Below, piece after piece: positions 16,586 through 25,871 of a stretch of 64,000 bases of DNA (within the stretch, counting starts at the first letter, position 1; every line of letters begins with the position of its first letter). The translations under genes and the position numbers were made by a program. Under the pieces are notes generated by a model. It saw only the letters and a program-made list of their open reading frames with translations. It had not been told where the DNA came from and did no database searches. This stretch comes from Collimonas antrihumi (GTDB lineage: Bacteria > Pseudomonadota > Gammaproteobacteria > Burkholderiales > Burkholderiaceae_D). The stretch is from the NCBI RefSeq assembly GCF_018304965.1, contig NZ_JAGQED010000001.1:526768-590767 (forward strand), given 5' to 3'.

Positions 16586-17874
16586 GCCCGGCCCCGTTGC
16601 CGCACATCCTCCTTGAGATTGAAGCGCCAGGCGCCGGCGACCATGGCGACCGATTCGTCGGCGTCGAGCAACACGGCACTCATGTCGGTCATATGGCTTT
16701 CTTCGCCGGCTGGCAGCAGCAGGCGGAAACTCAGGTCAGGCCGGGCATCGTCGTCGGTTTCATCGAGCCAGCGGCTGCGCAACGGCAGCCGATCGTCTGG
16801 ATGGACATGTGCCAAAACGTGGTCGAGATCGCTGAAAGCGGCGTTCGTTACGCCGAGCAATCCGTGCAGATCACCGCTCCAGCACAGTTTTTTGCTATGC
16901 GGGTCCATGTTGTAGACCAGTTGCCGGCTGGCGGTCAGGGCCAGTTCAGTATCGTTTTTCCACTGCGCGGCATCTTCATGCAGTTGTTCGCGGGTAGTCT
17001 TGAGAGCGCTGATCAACAGGCTGAGGAGGGCGGCGACAGCAAGATAGAGCTGGGCTTCCAGCAGTGAGTGTTTGGAATAGGTATCCGCAAAGGCGGCAAA
17101 CGGCCCTTCGCCCTGGACCGTGTTCAACAAGGCGAAAAAAGCCAGCATGGCGACTGCCAGCGAGCCGCCCCGGCCGCCCCACAGCAGGGTGACAACTGCA
17201 ACGAAAAACAGCGGTACATAAGTCAGCGCAAAATTGACGCCGGCAGAAAACTTGCTGATGTCATGGCCGTCGAAGATGATATATGCCGTCACTCCCAAGG
17301 CGACAAAAGCCGTCAGGCCGAGCAGGAAGTCGTGGCGATCCATGCCGCCCGAACGCATCGCGTGGAAGCGCGACCAGCCTGCCAGCACAGGCGTGACGAT
17401 CAGGATGCCGACCAGGTCGGATGCAGCCCAGACGCGCGCTGTCGGCCAGAACGGCACTTGCTGCACCAGCAAGAACCAGGCTGCGCCGATGGCTGCGCTG
17501 ATGGTGCTGCAGGCGATTCCCGCGATCAACAGGCCGCGCACGAAATGCAAGCCTTCCATTGGCAACCGGAGCATGCGCACCAGCGCCACTACGATCGCCG
17601 CGACGCCGATTTCGTCGAGGGCAAACAGTGCAATCCGTAGCAGATTGCGGTCTTCGATCCAGCCCAGGAGCAATTGCGCCAGCACGAAGCCGATAGCTAC
17701 AGGCAGCCAGCGTTTGGTGGTGGTCAACATGAATGCCGCCACGGTAACGCCGGCCGGCAGCCAGATATAGCCGGTCGCCGCGATCGGGCCATTGAGCTGA
17801 TGCGACATATAGCCGGTGGCCAGATAGAGCATGCCCCACAATAATGCAATGACGGATTGGTTGGTCAGTTTCAC
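16582..17874 (-). CDS. MASE1-domain membrane sensor with C-terminal PAS-like domain, no output domain
   Basis: 430 residues from a GTG at 17874 (MKLTNQSVIALLWG), which has AAGGA at good spacing; an ATG at 17940 would add 22 residues without a ribosome site. Eight or more transmembrane helices (about 5-290) match MASE1 (GYIWLPAGVTVAAF, RVWAASDLVGILIVTPVLAGW). A short linker leads to a PAS-like domain (about 310-420; SRQLVYNMDPHSKKLCWSGD, HVHPDDRLPLRSRW). No kinase, GGDEF or EAL domain follows; the gene simply ends in a coupled overlap with the hydrolase. Its partner in signalling is unknown. Confidence 0.78.
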   Translation of the reverse strand: MKLTNQSVIALLWGMLYLATGYMSHQLNGPIAATGYIWLPAGVTVAAFMLTTTKRWLPVAIGFVLAQLLLGWIEDRNLLRIALFALDEIGVAAIVVALVRMLRLPMEGLHFVRGLLIAGIACSTISAAIGAAWFLLVQQVPFWPTARVWAASDLVGILIVTPVLAGWSRFHAMRSGGMDRHDFLLGLTAFVALGVTAYIIFDGHDISKFSAGVNFALTYVPLFFVAVVTLLWGGRGGSLAVAMLAFFALLNTVQGEGPFAAFADTYSKHSLLEAQLYLAVAALLSLLISALKTTREQLHEDAAQWKNDTELALTASRQLVYNMDPHSKKLCWSGDLHGLLGVTNAAFSDLDHVLAHVHPDDRLPLRSRWLDETDDDARPDLSFRLLLPAGEESHMTDMSAVLLDADESVAMVAGAWRFNLKEDVRQRGRA

Positions 17875-18152
17875 ACTAAATATCCTTATGGCGTTGGCGC
17901 CTGTGCCATCGAAAAAAGCGGCGATTTTGGCGTCGCCCATTATATGGTGAATCTGGAAAGAATTTGGCTATCGGCAAGATTGACGGTTTTGGTGTCGGTG
18001 TTGACGGTGATCTGGCAAGCCGAGTGGATCCGATCCGAGCCGATAAAAGAGGCCGGGACGCGCTGCGTCTGGATTATTGCAATTTGCTGATATCATGCAG
18101 CGTGTTTAAACTGGATGCGCCAAACTGGCGAACCGTGATGCCCGATGCATTT
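17875..18152. other. Intergenic region upstream of the MASE1 sensor
   Basis: This holds the leader and probably the promoter of the minus-strand sensor/hydrolase pair (the divergent side faces tRNA-Leu). Plus-strand frames here read into the 12-bp repeat and show no recognisable protein. Nothing else is seen before the repeat at 18153. Confidence 0.4.
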
Positions 18153-18210
18153 TTTAACACTCGGTTTAACACTGGGTTTAACACTGGGTTTAACACTGGG
18201 TTTAACACTA
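18153..18210. repeat. 12-bp tandem repeat, about 4.8 copies
   Basis: The unit TTTAACACTGGG is repeated head to tail (18153-18164 with one change, 18165-18176, 18177-18188, 18189-18200, partial 18201-18210). Perfect copies make it a candidate variable-number repeat. It lies in non-coding DNA between the sensor gene and tRNA-Leu; a plus-strand frame would read it as repeated Phe-Asn-Thr-Gly, but that frame looks spurious. Confidence 0.92.
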
Positions 18211-18284
18211 TTAATAAGGATGTTAATCCTGACATCCACTGTGCATCCCGATAAATCGGGAAATGCCGGGAATTTTGCGGAGAG

Positions 18285-18306
18285 CTAGACCCCGGGAAGG
18301 GTCTAG
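18285..18306 (-). terminator. Hairpin downstream of tRNA-Leu(CAG)
   Basis: Eight-bp stem CTAGACCC / GGGTCTAG with a six-base loop, twelve bases past the tRNA 3' end on the minus strand. A smaller CCCGATAAATCGGG hairpin follows at about 18247. Neither has a clear U-run, so intrinsic termination is only plausible; processing or a repeat origin is possible. Confidence 0.45.
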
Positions 18307-18317
18307 TCTATGGTATA

Positions 18318-18402
18318 TGGTGCCCACGGAGGGACTCGAACCCCCACACCTTGCGGCACATGGACCTGAACCATGCGCGTCTACCAATTCCGCCACGTGG
18401 GC
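18318..18402 (-). tRNA. tRNA-Leu (anticodon CAG)
   Basis: 85 nt including an encoded CCA. Acceptor stem GCCCACG pairs with CGTGGGC, discriminator A. The anticodon arm CATGG-TTCAGGT-CCATG gives CAG, the long variable arm is typical of leucine tRNAs (class II), and the T arm GGGGG-TTCGAGT-CCCTC is intact. It reads CUG codons, the main leucine codon in this GC-rich genome. Confidence 0.96.
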
Positions 18403-18547
18403 TTGAGAGAGCAAGATTATAAGCTAACCTGAAAATAAGTCAACTCAGTCATAACGATATGAAGATATAAATTGCTTGGTTAGGAGAATCTGATAATCCT
18501 CCGTTACACTGAGCCTTGATGAATAACAACCTGTTGAAAATAGCCTT

Positions 18548-21013
18548 TTGAGCCAATATTCCTACACAATCCCCAGCCGGGAGGAAATTCTCGGCCTTCT
18601 GCGCACCTCTTCCGAGGCGCAAAACGCCGCCGCTCTAGCCGCCGCGCTAAATGTCAAACCCGATGAAATGGATGGTTTGACGCGCCGCCTGAATGCCATG
18701 GAACGCGACGGGCAAATCAAGCCCGACCGCGGCGGCATCTACAAACTGACCAATTCTCCCGGCTTTATCGAGGGCCGCGTCAGCAGCCATCGTGACGGTT
18801 TCGGCTTCCTGATCCCGGACGAGGGCGGCGATGACGTTTTCCTGCCCGAAAAGGAAATGCAGAAAGTGCTGCATGGCGACCGGGTACAGGCGCGCATCGT
18901 CGGCACTGACCGCCGCGGTCGTCCCGAGGGAACGATTGTCGAGGTGGTGTCACGCGCGAATACCCATGTGATCGGCCGTTTGCTCAATGAAAACGGGGTC
19001 TGGGTGATCGCGCCCGAAGACAAGCGCATCGGGCAGGACATTATTTTGGCCGGTTCGCCGGGCAAAGCCAAGGCCGGGCAAGTAGTGAGCGTCCAGCTGA
19101 CCGAGCAACCTTCGCGCTTTACCCAGCCGGTCGGCAAGATTGTCGAAATCCTGGGTGATATTGACGATCCGGGCATGGAAATTGAAATTGCGGTGCGCAA
19201 ATACGGCGTGCCGCACGAGTTTTCCGAAGCCGCCAAGAAGCTGGCCGCCAAGCTGCCGGGTGAAGTACGTGCTGCCGACCTGGGTGATCGCGTCGATTTG
19301 CGCGACGTGCCGCTGGTAACCATCGACGGCGAAGACGCCCGCGATTTCGACGATGCCGTCTATTGCGAACCGATCAAGATCGGCCGCACCAACGGTTACC
19401 GGCTGATTGTGGCGATTGCCGACGTCAGCCATTACGTCAAACCTAACGATGCACTGGATGTCGATGCGCTGGAGCGCAGCACTTCGGTATATTTCCCGCG
19501 TCGTGTGATTCCGATGTTGCCGGAGAAACTGTCCAATGGCCTGTGTTCGCTCAATCCCGACGTCGACCGCCTGACGCTGGTGTGCGATGCCGTGATCAGC
19601 GCCAAGGGTGAAATCAAGGCTTACCAGTTCTATCCCGCGGTGATTCACTCGGCGGCACGCCTGACGTACACCGAAGTGGCGGCCATCCTGGGCAATACCA
19701 AGGGCCCGGAAGCAGCCAAGCGTCCCGGCCTGGTGCCGCACTTGCTGCATCTGTATGAAGTCTTCCATGCATTGCTGCAAGCGCGCCATGCCCGCGGCGC
19801 TATCGATTTCGAAACCACTGAAACCTACATCGTCTGCAATGCCGCCGGCAAGATAGAGAAAATCCTGCCGCGCACCCGCAACGATGCGCATAAGGTGATT
19901 GAGGAATGCATGCTGGCGGCCAACGTCTGTGCCGCCGACCTGATGGAGCGTCATAAGCATCCGGGTCTGTTCCGGATCCATGCGCACCCGACCAAGGAAA
20001 AACTGACGATACTGCGCACCTTCCTGAAACAGGTCGGCCTGACGCTGGCTGGCGGCGATACGCCGTCGGCCTCCGATTATGCCGAGCTGATGCCGAAGAT
20101 CAAGGCGCGGCCGGATGCCTTGCTGTTGCAAACCATGATGTTGCGCTCCATGCAGCAGGCGGTCTATAACCCGGAAAATATCGGCCACTTCGGTTTGTCG
20201 TACGAATCGTATGCGCATTTCACCAGCCCGATCCGGCGCTATCCCGATTTGCTGACGCACCGGACCATCAAGGCGATCCTGCAAGGCAAGCGCTATGATC
20301 CGAAAGGCCTGGACACCAGCGCCCTGAACACCATGCTGTCGCCGGCCGGCCGCAAGAAGCAGGCGGAAGACAAGGCGGCGGGCAAGAAGAAAAACGAAGG
20401 CAGCCTGGCTATCTGGGAAGCACTCGGCGTGCATTGTTCCGCCAATGAGCGGCGCGCCGATGAGGCTTCGCGTGATGTCGAAGCGTGGCTCAAGTGTTAT
20501 TTCATTCGCGACAAATTGGGCGAAGAGTTCACCGGCGTGATTTCCGGCGTTGCCACGTTCGGTATTTTTGTCCAGCTCGATGCGTTGTACATCGAAGGCC
20601 TGGTGCATGTCACCGAGCTTGGCGCGGATTATTTCCAGTACGACGAAGCGCGCCACGAATTGCGCGGTGAGCGTACCGGTATCCGTTATCAGCTGACTGA
20701 CCGGGTAACGGTGCAGGTGAGCCGGGTTGATCTGGACGCACGCAAGATAGATCTGCGCCTGGTCAACGAGCCGGGTATCAAGACCGTACTCAAGAATGAG
20801 GCACGGCGTGCCGACAATGAGCAAGCGCGCAGCGCCAAGCCAAAAGGCGGGGCCAAGGCGGCGCCACCTAAGAAAACCGGCGGCGTCACCACTGCGGCCA
20901 GGACCACCAGCCCGAGTAAGGCAAGTAAAGCCAAGAAGGCCAAGGCGGCAATCGTTCCTGAAAAGACGCGTGCACCGAAGGCGTTCACGAAATCCAGCAA
21001 ACGTAAAAGATAG
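18548..21013 (+). CDS. rnr: Ribonuclease R
   Basis: 821 residues. The start is a TTG at 18548 (MSQYSYTIPSREEIL); the frame is closed by a TAA only seven codons upstream and has no ATG there, so a TTG start is forced if the conserved N-terminus is used. Order: N-terminal winged-helix (about 1-80), cold-shock domains, RNB catalytic domain with DGEDARDFDDAVY (the Asp cluster binding Mg), S1 domain (about 640-730), and a Lys-rich tail from about 745 as in RNase R. A 3'-5' exoribonuclease for structured RNA; rlmB follows as in many proteobacteria. Confidence 0.95.
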   Translation: MSQYSYTIPSREEILGLLRTSSEAQNAAALAAALNVKPDEMDGLTRRLNAMERDGQIKPDRGGIYKLTNSPGFIEGRVSSHRDGFGFLIPDEGGDDVFLPEKEMQKVLHGDRVQARIVGTDRRGRPEGTIVEVVSRANTHVIGRLLNENGVWVIAPEDKRIGQDIILAGSPGKAKAGQVVSVQLTEQPSRFTQPVGKIVEILGDIDDPGMEIEIAVRKYGVPHEFSEAAKKLAAKLPGEVRAADLGDRVDLRDVPLVTIDGEDARDFDDAVYCEPIKIGRTNGYRLIVAIADVSHYVKPNDALDVDALERSTSVYFPRRVIPMLPEKLSNGLCSLNPDVDRLTLVCDAVISAKGEIKAYQFYPAVIHSAARLTYTEVAAILGNTKGPEAAKRPGLVPHLLHLYEVFHALLQARHARGAIDFETTETYIVCNAAGKIEKILPRTRNDAHKVIEECMLAANVCAADLMERHKHPGLFRIHAHPTKEKLTILRTFLKQVGLTLAGGDTPSASDYAELMPKIKARPDALLLQTMMLRSMQQAVYNPENIGHFGLSYESYAHFTSPIRRYPDLLTHRTIKAILQGKRYDPKGLDTSALNTMLSPAGRKKQAEDKAAGKKKNEGSLAIWEALGVHCSANERRADEASRDVEAWLKCYFIRDKLGEEFTGVISGVATFGIFVQLDALYIEGLVHVTELGADYFQYDEARHELRGERTGIRYQLTDRVTVQVSRVDLDARKIDLRLVNEPGIKTVLKNEARRADNEQARSAKPKGGAKAAPPKKTGGVTTAARTTSPSKASKAKKAKAAIVPEKTRAPKAFTKSSKRKR

Positions 21014-21039
21014 GCCTGGTAAAAGATCGTCTTGCAAAA

Positions 21040-21089
21040 GATAGACCCTGCAGTAGATAGGCCCTGTAATAGATTGAAGATAGACCCTG
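21040..21089. repeat. Short direct repeats between rnr and rlmB
   Basis: The 11-mer GATAGACCCTG occurs at 21040-21050 and 21079-21089, with GATAGGCCCTG at 21056-21066, and further TAGAT fragments fill the gap up to the rlmB start. It looks like small slipped duplications. No promoter or terminator is recognisable in this 87-bp gap, so rnr and rlmB are probably one transcript. Confidence 0.7.
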
Positions 21090-21100
21090 ATAGATAGAAT

Positions 21101-21844
21101 ATGAAAAGTAAAATGATTTTCGGCTTTCACGCCGTCACCGCGCGTTTGCGTCATGAAGCATCGTCGGTGGAAGAGATTTATGTGGATGCCGGCCGCGTCG
21201 ACCGCCGCATGCAAGAACTGCTGAATGCCGCAAAGGCGGTTGGCGTACGTGTGATCCCGGTGGATGATGCGCGTTTGTCGAATATCGTCGGCACGCGCCG
21301 CCATCAAGGCGTGGTAGCAAAAGCCGGCGAGTTGTCGCTGGCACGTAACCTGGACGAATTGCTGGACGCGATTGTCGGCCCGCCGCTGTTGCTGGTTCTC
21401 GACGGCATCACCGATCCGCACAACCTGGGCGCTTGCCTGCGGGTAGCAGACGGTGCCGGCGCGCATGCCGTGATTGCACCGAAAGACCGCGCGGTCGGCT
21501 TGAATGCCACCGCCGCCAAGGTCGCCAGCGGCGCTGCGGAAACCGTCCCCTACATCACCGTGACCAATCTGGCGCGCACCTTGCGCGAGCTGAAAGAGCG
21601 TGAAATCTGGCTGATCGGCACTAGCGAAGACGGCGAGAAAGGCTTGTATGAAGCCGATTTTTCCGGCCCGGCAGCGCTGGTCATGGGTTCCGAAGGCGAA
21701 GGCATGCGCCGCCTCACGCGCGAAACTTGCGACGTGCTGGTCAACGTGCCGATGTTCGGTTCGGTTGAAAGCCTGAATGTGTCGGTAGCGTCCGGCGTCT
21801 GCCTGTATGAAGCCCGCCGCCAACGCATGGTAAAGGGTTGTTGA
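21101..21844 (+). CDS. rlmB: 23S rRNA (guanosine-2251-2'-O)-methyltransferase RlmB
   Basis: 247 residues. N-terminal L30-like RNA-binding domain ([25 protein letters not shown]) and C-terminal SpoU/TrmH knotted methyltransferase domain. The three SPOUT motifs are visible: [15 protein letters not shown] (motif 1, Asn/Arg), [18 protein letters not shown] (motif 2) and [27 protein letters not shown] (motif 3, in pieces). It methylates G2251 in the P loop of 23S rRNA using SAM. It follows rnr, the usual proteobacterial pairing. Confidence 0.95.
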   Translation: MKSKMIFGFHAVTARLRHEASSVEEIYVDAGRVDRRMQELLNAAKAVGVRVIPVDDARLSNIVGTRRHQGVVAKAGELSLARNLDELLDAIVGPPLLLVLDGITDPHNLGACLRVADGAGAHAVIAPKDRAVGLNATAAKVASGAAETVPYITVTNLARTLRELKEREIWLIGTSEDGEKGLYEADFSGPAALVMGSEGEGMRRLTRETCDVLVNVPMFGSVESLNVSVASGVCLYEARRQRMVKGC

Positions 21845-21987
21845 TCCCATTCCGCCGTACCCATTCTGATCCAGTCTGAAACCGGTTTGCCGGCTTGCCG
21901 GCCTCCCTAACCTCCGGACTCTCGCAGCAAAAGACGGCAGGCGTAATTTGGAATAACATTACGCCTCCGCATTGATTCGACATCCTT

Positions 21988-22737
21988 ATGTTCAGCCGCA
22001 TTCGTGAAGACATTGCCAACATCATGGCACGTGACCCCGCCGCTCGCACCCAGTGGGAAGTATTGACTTGCTACCCGGGCTTGCATGCCATCATCCTGCA
22101 TCGCTGGGCGCATCATTGCTGGCATAACGGCTTCAAATGGCCGGGACGTTTCATTTCGCAGATTGCCCGTACTTTGACCGGAATCGAAATCCATCCCGGC
22201 GCAACCATCGGCCGGCGCGTGTTCATCGACCATGGTTTTGGCGTGGTGATCGGTGAGACCGCCGAAGTCGGCGACGATTGCACCATTTACCAAGGCGTGA
22301 CCCTGGGCGGAACCTCCCTGAGCAAGGGTGCCAAACGCCATCCAACCCTGGCGCGCGGGGCGATCATCGGCGCCGGCGCCAAGGTGCTGGGTGGTTTTAC
22401 TGTCGGCGAGGGCGCCAAGATCGGTTCCAATGCGGTGGTGGTCAAAGAAGTACCACCGGGAGCGACTGCAGTCGGTAATCCAGCGCGCATCGTCTTGAAA
22501 GAAAGCAACAGCGGCAAGGATGAAGCTGCGGCCCGCATGTTTGCAGCTTACGGCGTCACGCCCAACGGCGATGATCCTCTGTCCAAGGCCTTGCATGGCT
22601 TGATTGACAACGCCGCTGCGCAGGAACATCAGATTGACCGCATTATTGCGTTGTTGAAGAAATCGGGCATTGCTTGCGAGAGCTTGCCTGAACTCGAAAA
22701 ATTTGATCCGGACCAGCTCAACAAACTGGTTGAGTAA
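21988..22737 (+). CDS. cysE: Serine O-acetyltransferase
   Basis: 249 residues. A short N-terminal helical part ([20 protein letters not shown]) leads into left-handed beta-helix hexapeptide repeats ([30 protein letters not shown]), with the active-site His pair in [10 protein letters not shown] and GVTLGG. It makes O-acetylserine from serine and acetyl-CoA, the first step of cysteine synthesis. This is the shorter CysE/NifP-type N-terminus rather than the E. coli form, with a C-terminal extension (about 180-249) common in betaproteobacteria. It stands 30 bases before the DUF480 gene. Confidence 0.94.
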   Translation: MFSRIREDIANIMARDPAARTQWEVLTCYPGLHAIILHRWAHHCWHNGFKWPGRFISQIARTLTGIEIHPGATIGRRVFIDHGFGVVIGETAEVGDDCTIYQGVTLGGTSLSKGAKRHPTLARGAIIGAGAKVLGGFTVGEGAKIGSNAVVVKEVPPGATAVGNPARIVLKESNSGKDEAAARMFAAYGVTPNGDDPLSKALHGLIDNAAAQEHQIDRIIALLKKSGIACESLPELEKFDPDQLNKLVE

Positions 22738-22767
22738 GATGGTGGCGGTGCGCCAGGAGAGAGGGCT

Positions 22768-23502
22768 ATGAATCAAGAAGTAGACGGTATTCCGGTCGGT
22801 AACAATGATGGCGAGCAAGCAGCGGATTCTGCCCGCGCCGATGAGTTTCTCGATCAGTTTGAAATTCGCGTGTTGGCGGTGCTGGCAGAAAAAGAAGCGC
22901 TGACGCCGGACAATTACCCCTTGTCCTTGAATACCTTGACCAATGGCTGCAACCAGTTGTCCAGTCGCGATCCGGTGATGGCCATCGCCGAGTCGACGGT
23001 GCAGGATGTCTTGCATCGCCTGATGCAGCGCAAGCTGGTGGTCGAGGTGAACCAGGCGGGCGCACGGGTAGCCAAATACGAACACCGGATGCGCGTCAAA
23101 TGGCTGCTGGAGCAAGACAAGCTCGCGGTATTGACCACCTTGATGCTGCGCGGGATTCAGACCGCAGGCGAGTTGCGCAGCCGTAGTGGCAGGCTGCATG
23201 AATTCGCCTCTGTCGGGGACGTTGAAGCGGCCTTGCAATTCCTGGTCGATAAGTATCCGCCGTTAGTGGCGCGCCTGGCGAAAGCGCCCGGCACCAAGGA
23301 GTCGCGTTACGCCCATTTGCTGGCGGGCGAGGAAATACTGGAACAGCAGGCAATTGCCGATGCAATGGCCGGTAGCGCCTCAGTGGTGAAAAGCGGGAGT
23401 CAGGACCGGATCGCCCAGCTTGAAGAAGAAGTTGTCAGCCTGCGGCGGCAAATGGATGATTTGTCGGCACAGTTTGCCGAGTTCAAGCGACAGTTCGACT
23501 AA
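22768..23502 (+). CDS. YceH-family protein (UPF0502/DUF480)
   Basis: 244 residues. The conserved core is plain: RVLAVLAEKEALTPDNYPLSLNTLTNGCNQ, in pieces, then RDPVMAIAESTVQDVLHRL and LMLRGIQTAGELRSRS; these are the two winged-helix repeats of DUF480. A C-terminal coiled-coil tail (IAQLEEEVVSLRRQMDDLSAQFAEFKRQ) closes it. The fold suggests nucleic-acid binding, but no function is established. AGGAGAG stands before the start, and it is probably co-transcribed with cysE. Confidence 0.92.
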   Translation: MNQEVDGIPVGNNDGEQAADSARADEFLDQFEIRVLAVLAEKEALTPDNYPLSLNTLTNGCNQLSSRDPVMAIAESTVQDVLHRLMQRKLVVEVNQAGARVAKYEHRMRVKWLLEQDKLAVLTTLMLRGIQTAGELRSRSGRLHEFASVGDVEAALQFLVDKYPPLVARLAKAPGTKESRYAHLLAGEEILEQQAIADAMAGSASVVKSGSQDRIAQLEEEVVSLRRQMDDLSAQFAEFKRQFD

Positions 23503-23520
23503 TCGCTCTCGCCGCAACGG

Positions 23521-23649
23521 GTAGGGTGTGGCACGCCTTTGTGCCCACGCGTGAACTTACACCACGTACATGCGCCTATTTCCGTGCCGCGGAGGCCCTC
23601 ACTCCGGTTATCGCGGTCACGCGTGGGCAAAAAACCTTGCCCACCCTAC
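23521..23649. repeat. Dispersed GTAGGGTGGGCA-type inverted repeat
   Basis: The outer sequences GTAGGGTGTGGCA (from 23521) and TGCCCACCCTAC (to 23649) are near-complementary, and inner arms GCCCACGCGTGA (about 23543-23554) and TCACGCGTGGGC (23617-23628) pair perfectly. This is the 'GTAGGGTGGGCA...TGCCCACGCG' repeat frequent in Oxalobacteraceae intergenic DNA. It fills the gap between the convergent yceH and lpxH genes and may end transcription from both sides. Confidence 0.8.
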
Positions 23650-23652
23650 GTC

Positions 23653-24444
23653 TCAATCTGTGAGTTCCTGGCCATCGTGGCCGAAGCGCCGAATCACGCC
23701 ATTCGCGTCAATCGCAATCCAGCCGCCTCTTTGCGCCTTGACGTCATACTCCCAATCCGGCAACACATAACGCGTACGGGCGGTTTCTCCGTCACCGGAA
23801 TGGTGGCGTGCCGGCCTGTGGGTGTGGCCATGAATCAGGGTGGTGGTAGAGGTAGTGTCAAACAAGGCGGCCACCGCCGCCGGATTGACATCCATGATTT
23901 CCATGGATTTGTGGCGCTGCTCTTCCTGGCTTTCTTTGCGGACGCCGGCAATGATTGCCTTGCGTTGCGCCAGCGGCAGCGCCAGAAATTGCGCTTGCCA
24001 TTGCGGCTGGCGTACCTGCGCGCGAAACTGCATGTAGGCAAGATCGTCGGTACATTGCGCATCGCCATGGGCGATTGTCAGGCGGCGGCCACCCACCGTA
24101 ATTACCGATGGGTCAGGCAACATGGTCAGCCCGGCCGCTTGCGCGAAGCTTTCGCCAACCAGGAAATCACGATTGCCGGCGATCCAGAAAACCTGTACGC
24201 CGCTATCGCTGACTTGCCGGATCGCTTCGGCAATTTCACGGTTATACGGTGTTTCCAGATCGTCGTCGCCAGCCCAGTACTCGAACAAATCGCCCAGCAG
24301 ATACAGTTGCGGCACCCGTATTGCCTGTTCCCGCAGGAAATCCAGGAAGGCTTGCGTAGTGCGCGGGTGCGCCGCCTGCAGATGCAGGTCGGAAATAAAT
24401 AAAGCAACGGCGGCGCCGGGCTGGTTCGAGACTGAAGCTGTCAT
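23653..24444 (-). CDS. lpxH: UDP-2,3-diacylglucosamine diphosphatase
   Basis: 263 residues. Calcineurin-like motifs of LpxH are in order: FISDLHL (D-x-H), LLGDLFEYWAGDDD (GDxxD), WIAGNRDFLVG (GNRD replacing GNHE, specific to LpxH), TIAHGD and LIHGHTHRPARH. It removes UMP from UDP-2,3-diacylglucosamine to give lipid X in lipid A synthesis, as a peripheral membrane enzyme with Mn. It lies downstream of two cyclophilin genes on the same strand, the familiar ppiB-lpxH order. Confidence 0.95.
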   Translation of the reverse strand: MTASVSNQPGAAVALFISDLHLQAAHPRTTQAFLDFLREQAIRVPQLYLLGDLFEYWAGDDDLETPYNREIAEAIRQVSDSGVQVFWIAGNRDFLVGESFAQAAGLTMLPDPSVITVGGRRLTIAHGDAQCTDDLAYMQFRAQVRQPQWQAQFLALPLAQRKAIIAGVRKESQEEQRHKSMEIMDVNPAAVAALFDTTSTTTLIHGHTHRPARHHSGDGETARTRYVLPDWEYDVKAQRGGWIAIDANGVIRRFGHDGQELTD

Positions 24445-24476
24445 AGGATGCGCTAAAAGAAGAAGCTAAACCAGGA

Positions 24477-24968
24477 TTAAGCTACTACTTCGGCTTTTTC
24501 GATGATGACGTCATCCACCGGTACGTCGGCAAACATGCCGGTACGCGTGGTTTTTACGTTTTCGATCTTGTCGACGATATCGGTGCCTTCAACCACTTTG
24601 CCGAATACGCAATAGCCCCAGCCGTCCTGGCCTGGATAGTCGAGGAAGCTATTGTTCTTGACGTTGATGAAAAATTGCGCGGACGCAGAGTGCGGCGCCG
24701 AAGTACGGGCCATCGCCAGGGTGTACGGTTCGTTCTTGAGGCCGTTCTTGGCTTCGTTTTCGACCGGATCGTTGGTCGGTTTTTGTTTCATGCCAGGCTC
24801 GAAGCCGCCGCCTTGGACCATGAAGCCTGGAATTACGCGGTGGAAAATCGTACCGTTATAGTGGCCGGCATTGACATATGCCAGGAAATTTTCCACGCTC
24901 TTCGGCGCTTTTTCTGCGTCGAGTTCGATTTTGATCTTGCCGTGGTTGGTGGTGAGAAGGACAGCCAT
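24477..24968 (-). CDS. ppiB: Cytoplasmic peptidyl-prolyl cis-trans isomerase B (cyclophilin)
   Basis: 163 residues without a signal peptide. The cyclophilin core is clear: FHRVIPGFMVQGGGF (catalytic Arg in FHRV), MARTSAPHSASAQFFINV, and GYCVFGKVVEGTDIVDKI. It speeds proline isomerisation in folding proteins. It shares about 60% of residues by eye with the exported paralogue just upstream, so the two probably arose by tandem duplication with gain or loss of a signal peptide. Confidence 0.94.
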   Translation of the reverse strand: MAVLLTTNHGKIKIELDAEKAPKSVENFLAYVNAGHYNGTIFHRVIPGFMVQGGGFEPGMKQKPTNDPVENEAKNGLKNEPYTLAMARTSAPHSASAQFFINVKNNSFLDYPGQDGWGYCVFGKVVEGTDIVDKIENVKTTRTGMFADVPVDDVIIEKAEVVA

Positions 24969-25031
24969 GGTATTTCCTATTAAATTGATGGAGGTTGAAG
25001 AAGTTGGAAAAAAGGAAGTAAAAATCCGGTT

Positions 25032-25637
25032 TTATTTGGTTACTTTAGCCGATTCGATGATAACCGGGGTGGTCGGCACATCTTGATAAGCGGTCTTCAC
25101 GTTCTTGATCTTGTCGACAACGTCAGTACCTTTGATGACCTTGCCGAATACCGCATAACCCCAGCCATCACGGCCAGGGTAGTTGAGGAATTCATTGTCG
25201 TTTACATTGATGAAAAATTGCGCGCCAGCCGATTGCGGGTCCGAAGTGCGGGCCATGGCAACACTATATGGTACGTTCTTGAGGCCGTTCTTGGCTTCGT
25301 TTTCTACCTTGTTTGGCGCCGGCTTCTCACGCATGTCCTTGGTCATGCCGCCACCCTGGATCATGAAATTGTTGATGACGCGATGAAAAATGGTGCCGTT
25401 ATAGTGGCCGCTGTTCACATAGCTTAAAAAATTCTTGACAGTCTTCGGCGCCTTTTCCGGGTTCAGTTCGATGACGATGTCGCCCATATTGGTTTTCAAC
25501 AAAACATGCGGCTTGTCGGCAGCGCTGGCAAACGACGGATTACCTATGAGGCAGGCAGCTGCAAGTGTTGATGCAAGCGCCATTGTAAAGGTGCGGCGCG
25601 GCAAGCGAAAAGTCAAGCGAAGAGGTGTTGGCATCAA
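25032..25637 (-). CDS. ppiA: Periplasmic peptidyl-prolyl cis-trans isomerase A (cyclophilin)
   Basis: 201 residues. The N-terminal signal peptide (about 1-38, [24 protein letters not shown]) directs it to the periplasm. The cyclophilin domain has [15 protein letters not shown] and [18 protein letters not shown]. It is the first of three same-strand genes, ppiA-ppiB-lpxH, and is divergent from cysS across 234 bp that must hold both promoters. Confidence 0.93.
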   Translation of the reverse strand: MMPTPLRLTFRLPRRTFTMALASTLAAACLIGNPSFASAADKPHVLLKTNMGDIVIELNPEKAPKTVKNFLSYVNSGHYNGTIFHRVINNFMIQGGGMTKDMREKPAPNKVENEAKNGLKNVPYSVAMARTSDPQSAGAQFFINVNDNEFLNYPGRDGWGYAVFGKVIKGTDVVDKIKNVKTAYQDVPTTPVIIESAKVTK

Positions 25638-25871
25638 AGTTCCTTCTTGTAAGTGGTACCGTGTTCGTATCTCATGTGCTGCATTTTCGGATTTCAGTAA
25701 TGATATACTGCGGCGAAAAGCAACATTTTATCAAACTAAGCACTGCAAAAGAGTTTTGGCTATTTAGTTGTACCCGGTTGTTCTGATGTCTCGCACGGTA
25801 ACAGTGCGGGCAGATGGAACGGCGTGCAATATTTCTGTGCTTTATTTCTGTGCCCTAAGCCGTAACTTCCC

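Noticed and set aside
18153..18210. CRISPR array
   Set aside because: The repeat is a direct tandem without spacers; no cas genes are in the window.
17964..18254. Plus-strand frame with FNTGFNTGFNTG
   Set aside because: The only pattern comes from the 12-bp DNA repeat; no ribosome site and no recognisable protein.
18223..18414. Minus-strand frame MLSQAHVAELVDAHGSGPCAARC
   Set aside because: It is the translation of tRNA-Leu(CAG) and its flank; a well-known false gene over this tRNA.
18950..21850. 966-codon minus-strand frame antisense to rnr and rlmB
   Set aside because: Both plus-strand genes show full family motifs; the long antisense frame is a by-product of GC-rich codon bias.
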